DNA from: Yoonia maritima
GTDB lineage: Bacteria > Pseudomonadota > Alphaproteobacteria > Rhodobacterales > Rhodobacteraceae
NCBI RefSeq assembly: GCF_002933395.1
Contig: NZ_PKFN01000009.1
Span: 310,001-374,000 of the forward strand
Direction: 5' to 3'
Length of the DNA stretch: 64,000 nt
The position numbers were made by a program, and so were the translations under genes. Under the pieces are notes generated by a model. That model was given only the letters and a program-made list of their open reading frames with translations. It did no database searches and was not told the origin of the DNA. Positions 8,795 to 17,591 of the stretch are shown here, in pieces. The number at the start of each line of letters is the position of its first letter. Position 1 is the stretch's first letter.

Positions 8795-9373
8795 ATGCGT
8801 GTTTTAGTTTTATTTGCCCATCCTTGCCCAGAGAGTTTTAACGCGGCGGTGCACAATGTTGTAGTTGAAACGTTGGAAACCAAAGGTTGGGACGTTGATG
8901 ATTGTGATTTGAATGCAGAGGATTTTTATCCTGTCCTTTCGGAACTAGAGCGCCGTGAATATCACGATACGCCAAGCAACATTGATAAAGTGCGCCCCTA
9001 TGTCGAACGACTGCAGGCCGCTGATGCGATGGTCATGGTGTTTCCTGTATGGAACTTTGGATATCCTGCGATCCTCAAGGGATTCATTGATCGGGTCTTT
9101 CTGCCCGGTGTCAGCTTTCATTTGGCTGATGGTGGTATCCGACCGGGGCTGACAAACATTAAAAAATTTGCTGCCTGCACGACATATGGCGGTACGCGGT
9201 TTCGGGCGTTTTTGAACGGTGATCCACCGCGTAAATGCGTCACGCGCCATATTTGGTATGCCTGCGGTATGCCAAAGAAACGGTATATCCCGCTGTACGA
9301 TATGAACAACAATCAAACGCCAGCGCTTGAAGCGCACCTTGACCGCGTACGCCGCGAGATGGAGGCGTTTTGA
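8795..9373 (+). CDS. flavodoxin-fold NAD(P)H dehydrogenase (quinone), first copy
   Basis: A 192-residue flavodoxin-fold oxidoreductase of the NQO/KefF/MdaB type. The FMN phosphate-binding start is LVLFAHPCPESFNAAV (residues 4-19) and the flavin-stacking loop is FPVWNFGYPAILKGFIDRVFLPG (about residues 82-104). Such enzymes transfer two electrons from NAD(P)H to quinones or azo and nitro compounds. It is about the same length and layout as the next gene, so the pair may form a heterodimer or act in sequence. The start follows immediately after the oxidase stop, with AAAGGAGG inside the end of that gene. Confidence 0.85.
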   Translation: MRVLVLFAHPCPESFNAAVHNVVVETLETKGWDVDDCDLNAEDFYPVLSELERREYHDTPSNIDKVRPYVERLQAADAMVMVFPVWNFGYPAILKGFIDRVFLPGVSFHLADGGIRPGLTNIKKFAACTTYGGTRFRAFLNGDPPRKCVTRHIWYACGMPKKRYIPLYDMNNNQTPALEAHLDRVRREMEAF

Positions 9374-9969
9374 TGAAGGCGCTTGTTGTTTATTGCCACC
9401 CACGCGTGGAAAGTTTTAATCATGCCATCAAAGATACGGTCATTGCGCGGCTGACGCATGCGGGGGCCGAAATTCGGTTACTGGACCTTTATGCAGACGG
9501 CTTTGACCCACGCATGACGGCACAGGGACTAGAGTTTATCGAAGATAAAACGCTAAACCGCGTCGGGATCGAAGATCATTGTGCAGCGATTGAATGGTGC
9601 GACACGATCATCTTTGTCTACCCAACATGGTGGTACGGTTTGCCGGCTGTTTTGAAAGGTTGGTTGGACCGGGTATTGGTCTCGGGCGTTGCGTTTCAAA
9701 TGCCGCCCCCCGAAGGCGGGGATATCATTCCGAACCTGACGCATATTAAACGGTTCGGGGTTTATACGACCTGCGGTGCCAGTTGGTGGCTCACACGGTT
9801 TATCGGTGCTCCTGGGCGCCGCACATTGATGCGCGGTGTCCGTCTGCTTTTTGCAAAACGGTGCCGCACCAGTTTTGCCGCACATTACCTGATGGACAGT
9901 TCAACCGACGCCAGCCGCAAGGCGCATCTGGCGCGTGTTGCGCGCAAAGTTGATCGGCTTGTTGCATGA
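9373..9969 (+). CDS. flavodoxin-fold NAD(P)H dehydrogenase (quinone), second copy
   Basis: A 198-residue paralogue of the preceding gene: VVYCHPRVESFNHAI at the N-terminus and FVYPTWWYGLPAVLKGWLDR around residue 80-100. The acceptor loop and the C-terminus differ from the first copy, so substrate or partner may differ. The ATG at 9373 overlaps the upstream stop by one base (TGATG); a TTG just before it is less likely. It may recycle a flavin or quinone for the oxidase, which is inference. Confidence 0.85.
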   Translation: MKALVVYCHPRVESFNHAIKDTVIARLTHAGAEIRLLDLYADGFDPRMTAQGLEFIEDKTLNRVGIEDHCAAIEWCDTIIFVYPTWWYGLPAVLKGWLDRVLVSGVAFQMPPPEGGDIIPNLTHIKRFGVYTTCGASWWLTRFIGAPGRRTLMRGVRLLFAKRCRTSFAAHYLMDSSTDASRKAHLARVARKVDRLVA

Positions 9970-9992
9970 TCGCATATTGGAAAGGCTAGAAA

Positions 9993-10916
9993 ATGGTTCC
10001 GATTTTAGACTGGAATGAATTCACCAGCGCGCCCGATGCTTTTACCGCAAAATTGGGCCCGATTTGTCGTGACCATGGTTTTTTCGTGATCAAGAACCAC
10101 CCGTTATCGTCATCGTTAATCAATGATATGTTCGCACAGGGCGACATATTTTTCGCACTGCCTGACGCGGAAAAGAAACCGCTGTCTATTGGCCTTAATC
10201 CACACAATCGTGGATGGGCGGCGCAAGGTACGGAAAGCCTTGATGAAACGTCAGGGCAGATGGATCAAAAGCAGGCTTTTAACATTGGTTATGACCTTGC
10301 TGCGGATGATCCACGCATAATTGCCGCTGAGCCATTTCGCGGCGTGAATGTCTGGCCCGATTTGCCTGGCTTTCGTGATACGGCCTTGGCGTATTTCGAC
10401 GCGGCTTTAGCAATGGGGATTCAATTACATCAGGCTTTTGCAGCAGATTTAAACTTGCCGCCCGACTATTTTGATCGCCATTTTGATGCTCCCATGGCGA
10501 CGTTGCGTTTGTTGTCGTATCCCAAAGGGAATGCCGAACAGGATGCCACCATCGCGGCAGGTGCACATACCGATTACGGGTCGATTACCTTGCTGATGAC
10601 GGATGGTGCACCGGGGTTACAGGTGCGGCCACGCGGGCAAGATTGGATGGATGTTCCCCAAGTGGACGGGGCCATGATCGTTAATATCGGTGACTGTTTG
10701 ATGCGTTGGAGCAACCGCGTCTACGTCTCGACCCCGCACCGGGTACTTGCGCCGCCGCGCCCGCGACGGTCAATCGCGTTCTTTTTAGACCCAAATCCTG
10801 ACAGCGTGATCAAGGCCCTGCCCGGAACAGGTGACCCACACTATCCCCCAATCACGGCCGCCGATTATCTGCGCGCGCGTTTGGATGCGACATATATTGC
10901 GAAGGAACCATCATGA
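9993..10916 (+). CDS. 2-oxoglutarate/Fe(II)-dependent oxygenase, isopenicillin N synthase family, second copy
   Basis: A 307-residue oxygenase with the same architecture as the gene at 1904 but clearly diverged. FFVIKNHPLS marks the N-terminal domain. The iron ligands are H192 and D194 (GAHTDYGS) and H249 (TPHRVLAP), and RRSIAFF supplies the 2-oxoglutarate arginine. GGAAAGG precedes the start. Fungal thymine-7-hydroxylase belongs to this family, so hydroxylation of a methyl-pyrimidine is one testable idea in this context. The next gene overlaps by ATGA. Confidence 0.85.
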   Translation: MVPILDWNEFTSAPDAFTAKLGPICRDHGFFVIKNHPLSSSLINDMFAQGDIFFALPDAEKKPLSIGLNPHNRGWAAQGTESLDETSGQMDQKQAFNIGYDLAADDPRIIAAEPFRGVNVWPDLPGFRDTALAYFDAALAMGIQLHQAFAADLNLPPDYFDRHFDAPMATLRLLSYPKGNAEQDATIAAGAHTDYGSITLLMTDGAPGLQVRPRGQDWMDVPQVDGAMIVNIGDCLMRWSNRVYVSTPHRVLAPPRPRRSIAFFLDPNPDSVIKALPGTGDPHYPPITAADYLRARLDATYIAKEPS

Positions 10917-11695
10917 GAAACCTCGATTGGGCTGATCGGTGCGCCCCTGATTTCAAAGCCATTGATCCGCAAACGGCCATCGCTATTTTGCCAACGGCTG
11001 CGATTGAACAGCATGGGCCACATCTGCCCGTTGGCACGGATACGATGATCATGCAGGGCATGCTTGATGAATTTCGTGCGCAATGCCCTGATGATCTTGA
11101 TCCGTGGATTTTGCCAATTCAGGCGGTTGGAAAGTCAAACGAACATCTGTGGGCGCGTGGCACATTGACTTTGACAGCCGCGACGGCCTTGGCTGCTTGG
11201 ACGGAAATTGGCCTATCTGTCGCGCGTGCAGGGTTCAAAAAAATTGTTATCGTCAATAGTCACGGGGGAAATCTGGATCTTATTTCTATTTTGTCACGCG
11301 AATTGCGTGTTCAGGCGGGAATGCTTGCGGTGAAATGCCAATGGGGCAGTTTTGGTCATCCAGAAGGCATGTATAGCGCGCATGAACTGGCTTATGGCAT
11401 CCATGGCGGGGATGTTGAGACATCTTTGATGCTGGCTATGCGTCCCGAATGTGTTGATATGTCGGGTGCTAAGAATTTTGTTTCAAATGCTGAAACCGAT
11501 GTGATCCCGCCGACAGGGTCGATTAGCCGAGGCTGGATCGCGTCTGATCTCAACCCAGATGGTACGGTTGGAGACGCATCTATCGCAACCGATCAGAAAG
11601 GTATTGAGACGCGGAAGCATCAAGTGGAAGGATTTATCAATCTTTTGCGCAGCGTGCAATCTGCCGCACTGCCACGGGAGAGTGCTTTGCCTTGA
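10913..11695 (+). CDS. creatininase-family amidohydrolase
   Basis: A 260-residue metal-dependent amidase of the creatininase/ArfB/MftE family. The metal motif is E32-x-H34 with D43 (IEQHGPHLPVGTD), H117 lies in VNSHGGN, and E169 in HGGDVETS, a small variation on the usual HAGExETS. Members hydrolyse cyclic amides or formamides such as creatinine and pyrimidine formamides. As last gene of the operon it may open a lactam or imide ring. The converging phosphomannomutase gene ends 72 bases beyond; no clear terminator is visible between them. Confidence 0.85.
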   Translation: MRNLDWADRCAPDFKAIDPQTAIAILPTAAIEQHGPHLPVGTDTMIMQGMLDEFRAQCPDDLDPWILPIQAVGKSNEHLWARGTLTLTAATALAAWTEIGLSVARAGFKKIVIVNSHGGNLDLISILSRELRVQAGMLAVKCQWGSFGHPEGMYSAHELAYGIHGGDVETSLMLAMRPECVDMSGAKNFVSNAETDVIPPTGSISRGWIASDLNPDGTVGDASIATDQKGIETRKHQVEGFINLLRSVQSAALPRESALP

Positions 11696-11767
11696 TTGTA
11701 TTTAGCCTGCTGGCCAAGGGCAATTTTTAGATCGGCACAGGCTGTTGAAGGATATGAAACACCGTTC

Positions 11768-13165
11768 TTAGGGGGAGTTTGTAATATGGGGTGTTACGGC
11801 GTTTTTGACTTGGGCCATAACCTCCTGAGCGCGTGTTTCAGAGTCCGATTGAGTATAAATACGAAACTCTGGTGCATTCCCCGATGGTCGCAAATGAATG
11901 ACATCCCCGGTTGCAAGATTTGCGCGAAAGCCGTCGGTTAAATCTATTGATTCAATCTGACCGAATGGCCTGAAAAAGGCGGTGCGCTCTGGATTTTTTT
12001 CAACCAGCCGAGACAGGAATGTAACGGCCTTCGTACGGTTAATGTTTTGAATCCGGTCGGCAGCAGTAAAGCAAGGCGGTAAATCTGCGACGAGCTGCGA
12101 TAGGCTTTGTTTTGAACTCTTTGCGGCATATAATGGCGCGATTATCGGGAGCATACTATCACGTGTGATCAGAGGGGGGAGGGGGCCTTTGATTAAGGCC
12201 TCAAATCCAAGAAGGAAGCCGCCGTTGGGTTCAAATCCGACAACATTGGGGTGATCATGATGTATGGCATCCATTCCTGCGATCACAAAGGGAGACCCAA
12301 TGCGCGACAAATGCACCGCGTCGAAGTCTGATAAACGGCGCACCATGTCGTTTGACGATACTGGGGTGACCACGGCTTTCGCCTTGAGAACACGTGCAGT
12401 TAGTACTCCGAGGACGTCACCCAGAACCACTTTTCCAGTTGCATCCGTCAACATCGGCCGGTCAGCGTCACCATCTGTCGAAACCACCGCGTCTAGCGCA
12501 TGATCGCGACACCATTTGGTGAGTTGGGTACGCGTTTGGATATCAACGGCTTCGGTATCGACAGGTATAAAGATGTCGGAATGCGCGAGGGGGATGATCT
12601 TTGCGCCAAGCGCCTTGAGTATTGTCTCCATCGTGTCGCGCGCAACGGATGAATGGCGATAGACGCCCAAGCGAAGCCCCGACAGAGCTGAATTACCAAA
12701 AGCGCGAATATACCGTCTGGTGTAAAATAATTCCGCGTCTGTGTTTACTGTATAGCTTCCAGCGGCCCCTTCATATCGCGTGCGCGCGGCATATGCTTTG
12801 CTAATTTCGGCTTCGTCAGTTTTAGAAATTTCGCCCTCTGGACGATAAAATTTAAGTCCGTTGCGATCTGCGGGAATATGGCTCCCTGTGACCATAATTG
12901 CCGCGGCACCGGCTGTCATCGCAGATAGCGCAAGGGCCGGGGTGCCAATGGCACCACAATCGACCACATCAACGCCAGCGCTGTCGGCAACTAAGCAAAT
13001 TGTTCTCGCGATGTGGGGCGATGACGGGCGCAAATCTCGGGCTACGTAAATCGTGTTACAATCGCACAGGGTGCTGAGAAACGCATGAACGTAGTCAGAA
13101 ACAAGTTCATCCGTTAGTTCAGTGACAAGTCCGCGTAGGCCGCTGGTGCCAAAAGAGGGGGGCAT
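11768..13165 (-). CDS. phosphomannomutase/phosphoglucomutase
   Basis: A 465-residue alpha-D-phosphohexomutase that makes mannose-1-phosphate (or glucose-1-phosphate) for nucleotide-sugar synthesis. Domain landmarks are FGTSGLRG at the N-terminus, the phosphoserine loop VTGSHIPADRNGLKF (most relatives have TASHNP), the magnesium loop DGDADRP, the sugar loop GFEPNGGFLLG and the phosphate site RPSGNAPEFR. It is the last gene of the leftward polysaccharide arm and pairs functionally with manC at 22799. The ATG at 13165 begins MPPSFGTSG; an in-frame upstream ATG or TTG would add up to eight residues. Confidence 0.88.
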   Translation of the reverse strand: MPPSFGTSGLRGLVTELTDELVSDYVHAFLSTLCDCNTIYVARDLRPSSPHIARTICLVADSAGVDVVDCGAIGTPALALSAMTAGAAAIMVTGSHIPADRNGLKFYRPEGEISKTDEAEISKAYAARTRYEGAAGSYTVNTDAELFYTRRYIRAFGNSALSGLRLGVYRHSSVARDTMETILKALGAKIIPLAHSDIFIPVDTEAVDIQTRTQLTKWCRDHALDAVVSTDGDADRPMLTDATGKVVLGDVLGVLTARVLKAKAVVTPVSSNDMVRRLSDFDAVHLSRIGSPFVIAGMDAIHHDHPNVVGFEPNGGFLLGFEALIKGPLPPLITRDSMLPIIAPLYAAKSSKQSLSQLVADLPPCFTAADRIQNINRTKAVTFLSRLVEKNPERTAFFRPFGQIESIDLTDGFRANLATGDVIHLRPSGNAPEFRIYTQSDSETRAQEVMAQVKNAVTPHITNSP

Positions 13166-13312
13166 AGAAGAGCCTTTCATCAGGTGCAAATATTGCTAAG
13201 GCAGAAAGGGTTTGCCATCGCTGTCACAACTTTATGGTATTGATGCGTTGAGAGATTGGATAGGCTAAACCTGATCGGCGCAGATGTTTCTACATGCGTC
13301 AGGAGGATCAAA

Positions 13313-14050
13313 TTAGCGTTCCAATTTCCAAAATAGTCGAAAAATAAGCGGTCCTTCGATGAGGTAACGCCGTGCAAGCCGACGCGGGTTGCTTATCAAG
13401 CGATAAAGCCATTCCGATTTGAACTTTCGAAAGATTGCGGGTGCGCGTTTTTGCCGTCCGGTTAGGAAATCAATACTGGCTCCGGCACAAATTGATACAC
13501 CATGTGCGCAGCCTGCTTTCCCCAAATCATAGGATAGATATTCTTGTTTTGGGAATGAAATACAGCACAATAATACATCAAACGGGCGCGCCTTTAGGTC
13601 CGATAGAACGCTTTTCCAGTCATCGTCGCCGCGGATGAGGCGGGGGGCAGATGGGACAAATTCTAGTTTGAGATGAGGAAAGCGTTCTTTGAGTAGGGCG
13701 AAGTCTTGGGGGGATGGTCCTACGACTGCAATACGCAATTCTGGGGCTCGGGGATGGTGGAGTAATGCGGCGACAATATCGGAACCCGGCGTAGCTGGCA
13801 GTGTTTTTCGTGCCAGCTTGGCTAATGTCTCTAAAATACGACTGTCATTGATCATGAACGCGGCCGATTTATAGACGTCTTGATCTATACCACCAGTATG
13901 AAATTTATTTATGTGATCAACATTAGGTGTCACGATGAAGCCATACTTGGGTAGCTTGCTGCACTTAATAATTTGATCGATAATTTCGTTTAGGGACATA
14001 GAGAGGAATGGTAATCCCATAAATTGAATAGTGTTCCTGTCAGGGGGCAT
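13313..14050 (-). CDS. WecG/TagA/CpsF family glycosyltransferase
   Basis: A 245-residue GT26-type enzyme. Conserved pieces are the TPNVDHI substrate segment, the MINDSRIL region with the catalytic aspartate, TPGSD, RIAVVGPSPQ, the FPKQEYL loop and the C-terminal basic helix EWLYRLISNPRRLARRYL that binds the membrane. Family members add N-acetylmannosamine, N-acetylmannosaminuronate or glucuronate to a lipid-linked sugar. It probably adds an early sugar of the repeat unit. It starts seven bases after the SGNH hydrolase stop. Confidence 0.88.
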   Translation of the reverse strand: MPPDRNTIQFMGLPFLSMSLNEIIDQIIKCSKLPKYGFIVTPNVDHINKFHTGGIDQDVYKSAAFMINDSRILETLAKLARKTLPATPGSDIVAALLHHPRAPELRIAVVGPSPQDFALLKERFPHLKLEFVPSAPRLIRGDDDWKSVLSDLKARPFDVLLCCISFPKQEYLSYDLGKAGCAHGVSICAGASIDFLTGRQKRAPAIFRKFKSEWLYRLISNPRRLARRYLIEGPLIFRLFWKLER

Positions 14051-14057
14051 TGGGATC

Positions 14058-14831
14058 TCACTCTGTCAAAAGGGGCGCAAGTGCGGTGTTTAAAACGTCG
14101 TAACCTGGGGCTTCTATATGAAGTAAATCGTCCCTGTAATTTTCGCACGGGCTGGGCGCGCGTCCTTCACTACGGCGCGTTTCGAACCATGCATCTGGAA
14201 ATACATCGATGCCGCAGGTGATTGCGTCATCAACATTTAAGAGAGTTAGAGGCGCATCGGTGATAGCGCGCAATCGCTCAAATGTAGGTAAACGTGTCTC
14301 TGCGTAGGAGGAAAAATTGACACCGCGCGGCAGAGTTTCAATGACGATTATATCCGCATTGGGCCAATAGGTATCAATCCGTTCTACGATTACTTTGATA
14401 CCTTCAGCGATGCCGCAAGCTGGCTCGCGATCGCCAAGATTGTTGGTGCCAATCATAAGTACAACTTTTTGAGGTGCGTATTGTGACATATCCATCATGT
14501 TGAGGCGCCAAATTACTTGTTGTGTGCGATCTCCTCCAACGCCCAGATTCAAGATGCGCTGAGGGGCGACCATCTGTTCCAGTGGTTCCATGACCCAGCC
14601 GTCAACAATCGAATCCCCAAACAGAATGATCTCTGCATCTTTAGGTTCACGCATGACCTTGCTGCGGCCGCGCGTTATAAGAACTGACTTATATGGCCGC
14701 ATGGGTAGGGTTGCTTGTAGAACTGCATCAACAGGACATACCTCTGTTGTGGTGTCTTGTGCCTGCACCGGTTCTGAAAAATATGCGACTGCTGTTAACA
14801 AGCAGATGATAGCAGCTAAGATTCGTTGCAT
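14058..14831 (-). CDS. secreted SGNH/GDSL-family hydrolase
   Basis: A 257-residue exported esterase-like protein. After a signal peptide (MQRILAAIICLLTAVAYFSEPVQAQ) come the four SGNH blocks: GDSIVDGW with the nucleophilic serine, NLGVGGDRT, MIGTNNLGD, and D-x-x-H in DLLHIEAPGY. In a polysaccharide locus such enzymes usually add or remove acetyl or other acyl groups in the periplasm, and the acyltransferase gene lies directly upstream. The ATG at 14831 has AAGGA overlapping the end of that gene; an ATG 24 bases earlier overlaps the acyltransferase and lacks the site. Confidence 0.85.
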   Translation of the reverse strand: MQRILAAIICLLTAVAYFSEPVQAQDTTTEVCPVDAVLQATLPMRPYKSVLITRGRSKVMREPKDAEIILFGDSIVDGWVMEPLEQMVAPQRILNLGVGGDRTQQVIWRLNMMDMSQYAPQKVVLMIGTNNLGDREPACGIAEGIKVIVERIDTYWPNADIIVIETLPRGVNFSSYAETRLPTFERLRAITDAPLTLLNVDDAITCGIDVFPDAWFETRRSEGRAPSPCENYRDDLLHIEAPGYDVLNTALAPLLTE

Positions 14832-14835
14832 GGTG

Positions 14836-15930
14836 TTATTCCTTGTTTTCGTCATGGGAGGTATTCGTGTGGCCGCTCATGTCCTTGCGAAGGCGGGCGC
14901 ACGGGGCTTCGACAAAGTAGTAGACGCTTTGAGCGAAAATGAGACTCAGGGCTAATGCCAGTAGGGCGATCTGTAATGGCCCTAGAAGATGGCTAAACCA
15001 ATACTCGAGCCCATTTATGATGACGTTGTGCGCGAGATACAAAACGTAAGACAAACGCCCGATCCAACGTAGAACCGCAGTGTTAAGCCAACCGAACAGT
15101 TTTAAATCTGCGCGTTCGACAGAGAAAAAGAAGAGTGGCAGCAGAGCTATCCCTTGAAGCGAGTAGCGGAGCGTGTCGCGAAAGAAGGTGCTTTGGATGC
15201 AAAATGACATAACAAGCAGGCCTAGGGCGCTACCTGTAATTAAGAGGATAAAGGGGGTTGGTAGCGCTCTAAGCGAGTAAAATGTGCGGCCTGGCGATGC
15301 AAAAAAAGCTAGGATGCAACCAAATAACATACTGTCAAATCGTGTATCTGTAGAAAGATAAATCGCTTCACTGCTTGAATTGAACACAAGAACGCGGACG
15401 ACACGCCAGATTAAGATAGCAGCTATCGCGCACAATACCCAAGATATCGAAAACTTGCGTGTTTGCAGGGCAATGAAGACAAAGGGCCATACGAAATAAA
15501 AATGTTCTTCGATGGCCAGTGACCACAAAATCCCCAGCCCTTCCACCGAACTTCCTGTTGGGAAGTAAATTGCGTAGTAATTTGAAAAAAAGAAGGCCTG
15601 AGCGAAGATCGCTCCAACATTCAAATTTCCTTCGAGAATGCCTACGTATGCCAACAATAATGCGACTAAGAACGTCACTAGGAATGGTGGAAAAATACGC
15701 ATTGCGCGTCGTTCGTAGAATGCTCGAATTGAAATGCACCCGAATTTGGCATGTTCGCGAAGTAAAAGCCGGGTGATGAGGTAGCCCGATAGAAAGAAAA
15801 ATGTTGTAACCCCAAAGCCGCCTGGCACCACATGCCCAAGACCCGCATGAGCGACAAACACGACTGAGATAGCGAGTGCTCTAATTCCATCTAAACCCGA
15901 AATGTATCCTCTATCAATCTGAGCAACCAT
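14836..15930 (-). CDS. acyltransferase 3 family membrane protein (OafA-like)
   Basis: A 364-residue multi-pass inner-membrane acyltransferase with about ten predicted membrane segments. The start GLDGIRALAISVVFVAHAG holds the catalytic-type histidine, followed by FGVTTFFFLSGYLITRLL and the RRAMRIFPPF arginines typical of the family. It transfers acetyl or succinyl groups to sugars of a surface polysaccharide. It lies between the GMC oxidoreductase and the SGNH hydrolase genes and is probably co-transcribed with both. Confidence 0.88.
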   Translation of the reverse strand: MVAQIDRGYISGLDGIRALAISVVFVAHAGLGHVVPGGFGVTTFFFLSGYLITRLLLREHAKFGCISIRAFYERRAMRIFPPFLVTFLVALLLAYVGILEGNLNVGAIFAQAFFFSNYYAIYFPTGSSVEGLGILWSLAIEEHFYFVWPFVFIALQTRKFSISWVLCAIAAILIWRVVRVLVFNSSSEAIYLSTDTRFDSMLFGCILAFFASPGRTFYSLRALPTPFILLITGSALGLLVMSFCIQSTFFRDTLRYSLQGIALLPLFFFSVERADLKLFGWLNTAVLRWIGRLSYVLYLAHNVIINGLEYWFSHLLGPLQIALLALALSLIFAQSVYYFVEAPCARLRKDMSGHTNTSHDENKE

Positions 15931-15941
15931 CGGGCGTTATC

Positions 15942-17591
15942 CTACTGCGTATTTTGGTCAGCCAAGTGGTCTGCAAGGCGGCAGGCAAGGCTTACAAGTG
16001 TGAAGGTTGGATTGCATTGGCCTGAACTTGGAAAGGTCGCGGAACTGCAGAGATAAAGGTTTGTAGTGCCAAACACCTTTAGGTTTTCGTCGACGCAACC
16101 AGTGTCTGGTGAGCTTGCCATGCGGGCAGTTCCGATCTGGTGGGTGCCATGGGCAGCCAATTTAAGGATCGCGTCGGGGGTTTCGTCTTTGGGGTGATGA
16201 AAGCGAAGATACCCAAGTTCGTTTGCGCGCAGCCATGTATCTAGATCAAGATGCGCACGCATTACGGCTTCGGCATCCTTGCGAGAAAACTGCAAGTCAA
16301 TGTTAAGCTTGGGACGGCCTAGAGCGTCTTGTTTTTTTGCGAGAGTGAAGCCATTACTTTGGCTTGGGCTTTGTTCACTGTGATATGATAATCCATAAAC
16401 GCGGCCTTTATTGCGAAGAAAAAAACCAGGTAGCCGAATTTTGTCAAAATAGCGTCGTTTGAAAAAGAACGGTAAAAATAGCACGGCTCGGGGGATACCC
16501 AAAATGACATTGCGAATATGAGGGAAAATCGCAGTACCTTCAGGGATGTGTCGTTTTCGAATTGCTTCGGCGACTAAAAGCCGCCCAATTGGCCCGATAC
16601 GAAAGGCTAAAAAGACCATTGATAATATCGCGTCACGGTGACTGGAATCTGCGATTGGTGGCACTACAGGCCAAAACGAAATATTGGGTAGCGCATTGGC
16701 GATCTGCTGTGCGTCATTTGGGACTAATCTGTGCCTAACGTAGCTGCCATATGTGTCGATATGAAAATCAAATGCTTCGTCTAATTCAGGTGAGGCGAGA
16801 TGCAAATCGGCTACCTCACCGATGATGTGGCCCATGTAGTAGCGTCCGAGCGCACCCGCGATCCCGCCAGCAATCATCGGCGATTTCTTTTGGAAAATAA
16901 GAAGAGTACGGGTGCTTTCAACACCCCCGCAGGCAAGGGTGACCCGTTCGACTGGCAGCACATGTTCAGCCCCAGCAAGGGATTTAAGTTCGAGATGCGT
17001 CAGCCGATCGCCATCAAATTGGGCCCCCGTGACGGTGCAATCAAATACAATGCTTAGAAAGGGGGTTGTGGCAATCTCATCTGCGTGTGCCTTTTGCAGT
17101 TTGGGAACGTTGGAAAACCTCTCTAACCTATCTGTTTTAAAGCGTGTGTCAGACAAATTGAGCCCATCGATAGGCTTTGAAAATTCAGGTGCCCCGCATT
17201 GAAGGAGTGCAGCCGCGCGGGACGCATATTGGCAGAGTTCCGTCCGGGGGATCGGCCAGTTTATATCCGCAAAGCTTCTTTCGGGGGTAAAGTCTATTGG
17301 GTCCATTGGTTGGCAGCGCGCTCCCCAGTAATTTGAGGTACCTCCAAATTCGCGACATGTGGCGATGCGCATGTCATCGTGGCGATCTAGATCAATCGTT
17401 TCTGCCGCCGCGAGATCTTGGTGTCGGGCAGATTTTCGTTCCATCCCAGATTCGAGCACTAAAACTGATCGGCCTTTACGGCAGAGTTCTAGTGCAAGAG
17501 ACAGGCCTGCATGACCTGAGCCGACGATGATATCCCTAGGTATCTCTTGAACCGGCAATCGCGCGAGTTGCTTGAAGCTAATGTTCTGCAT
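15942..17591 (-). CDS. GMC-family FAD-dependent oxidoreductase
   Basis: A 549-residue flavoprotein. The Rossmann FAD site is IIVGSGHAGLSLALELCRKG (about residues 20-41) with the acidic end VLVLESG. The GGTSNYWGARCQPMDPIDF segment follows. The C-terminal GMC signature carries the catalytic histidine region HGTHQIGTARM and the asparagine in SGQCNPTFT, with VDENLKVFGTTNLYLCSSATFP between. Members oxidise alcohols, including sugar hydroxyls. Its ATG overlaps the stop of the aldo/keto reductase by one base, so the two are coupled. An oxidase plus a reductase could act in turn on a sugar, but the substrate is unknown. Placement in a polysaccharide locus is unusual. Confidence 0.85.
   Translation of the reverse strand: MQNISFKQLARLPVQEIPRDIIVGSGHAGLSLALELCRKGRSVLVLESGMERKSARHQDLAAAETIDLDRHDDMRIATCREFGGTSNYWGARCQPMDPIDFTPERSFADINWPIPRTELCQYASRAAALLQCGAPEFSKPIDGLNLSDTRFKTDRLERFSNVPKLQKAHADEIATTPFLSIVFDCTVTGAQFDGDRLTHLELKSLAGAEHVLPVERVTLACGGVESTRTLLIFQKKSPMIAGGIAGALGRYYMGHIIGEVADLHLASPELDEAFDFHIDTYGSYVRHRLVPNDAQQIANALPNISFWPVVPPIADSSHRDAILSMVFLAFRIGPIGRLLVAEAIRKRHIPEGTAIFPHIRNVILGIPRAVLFLPFFFKRRYFDKIRLPGFFLRNKGRVYGLSYHSEQSPSQSNGFTLAKKQDALGRPKLNIDLQFSRKDAEAVMRAHLDLDTWLRANELGYLRFHHPKDETPDAILKLAAHGTHQIGTARMASSPDTGCVDENLKVFGTTNLYLCSSATFPSSGQCNPTFTLVSLACRLADHLADQNTQ

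Noticed and set aside
12229-12243. A T-arm-like string GGTTCAAATCC that could suggest a tRNA gene
   Set aside because: It lies within the phosphomannomutase coding sequence and no acceptor or anticodon stem can be formed around it.
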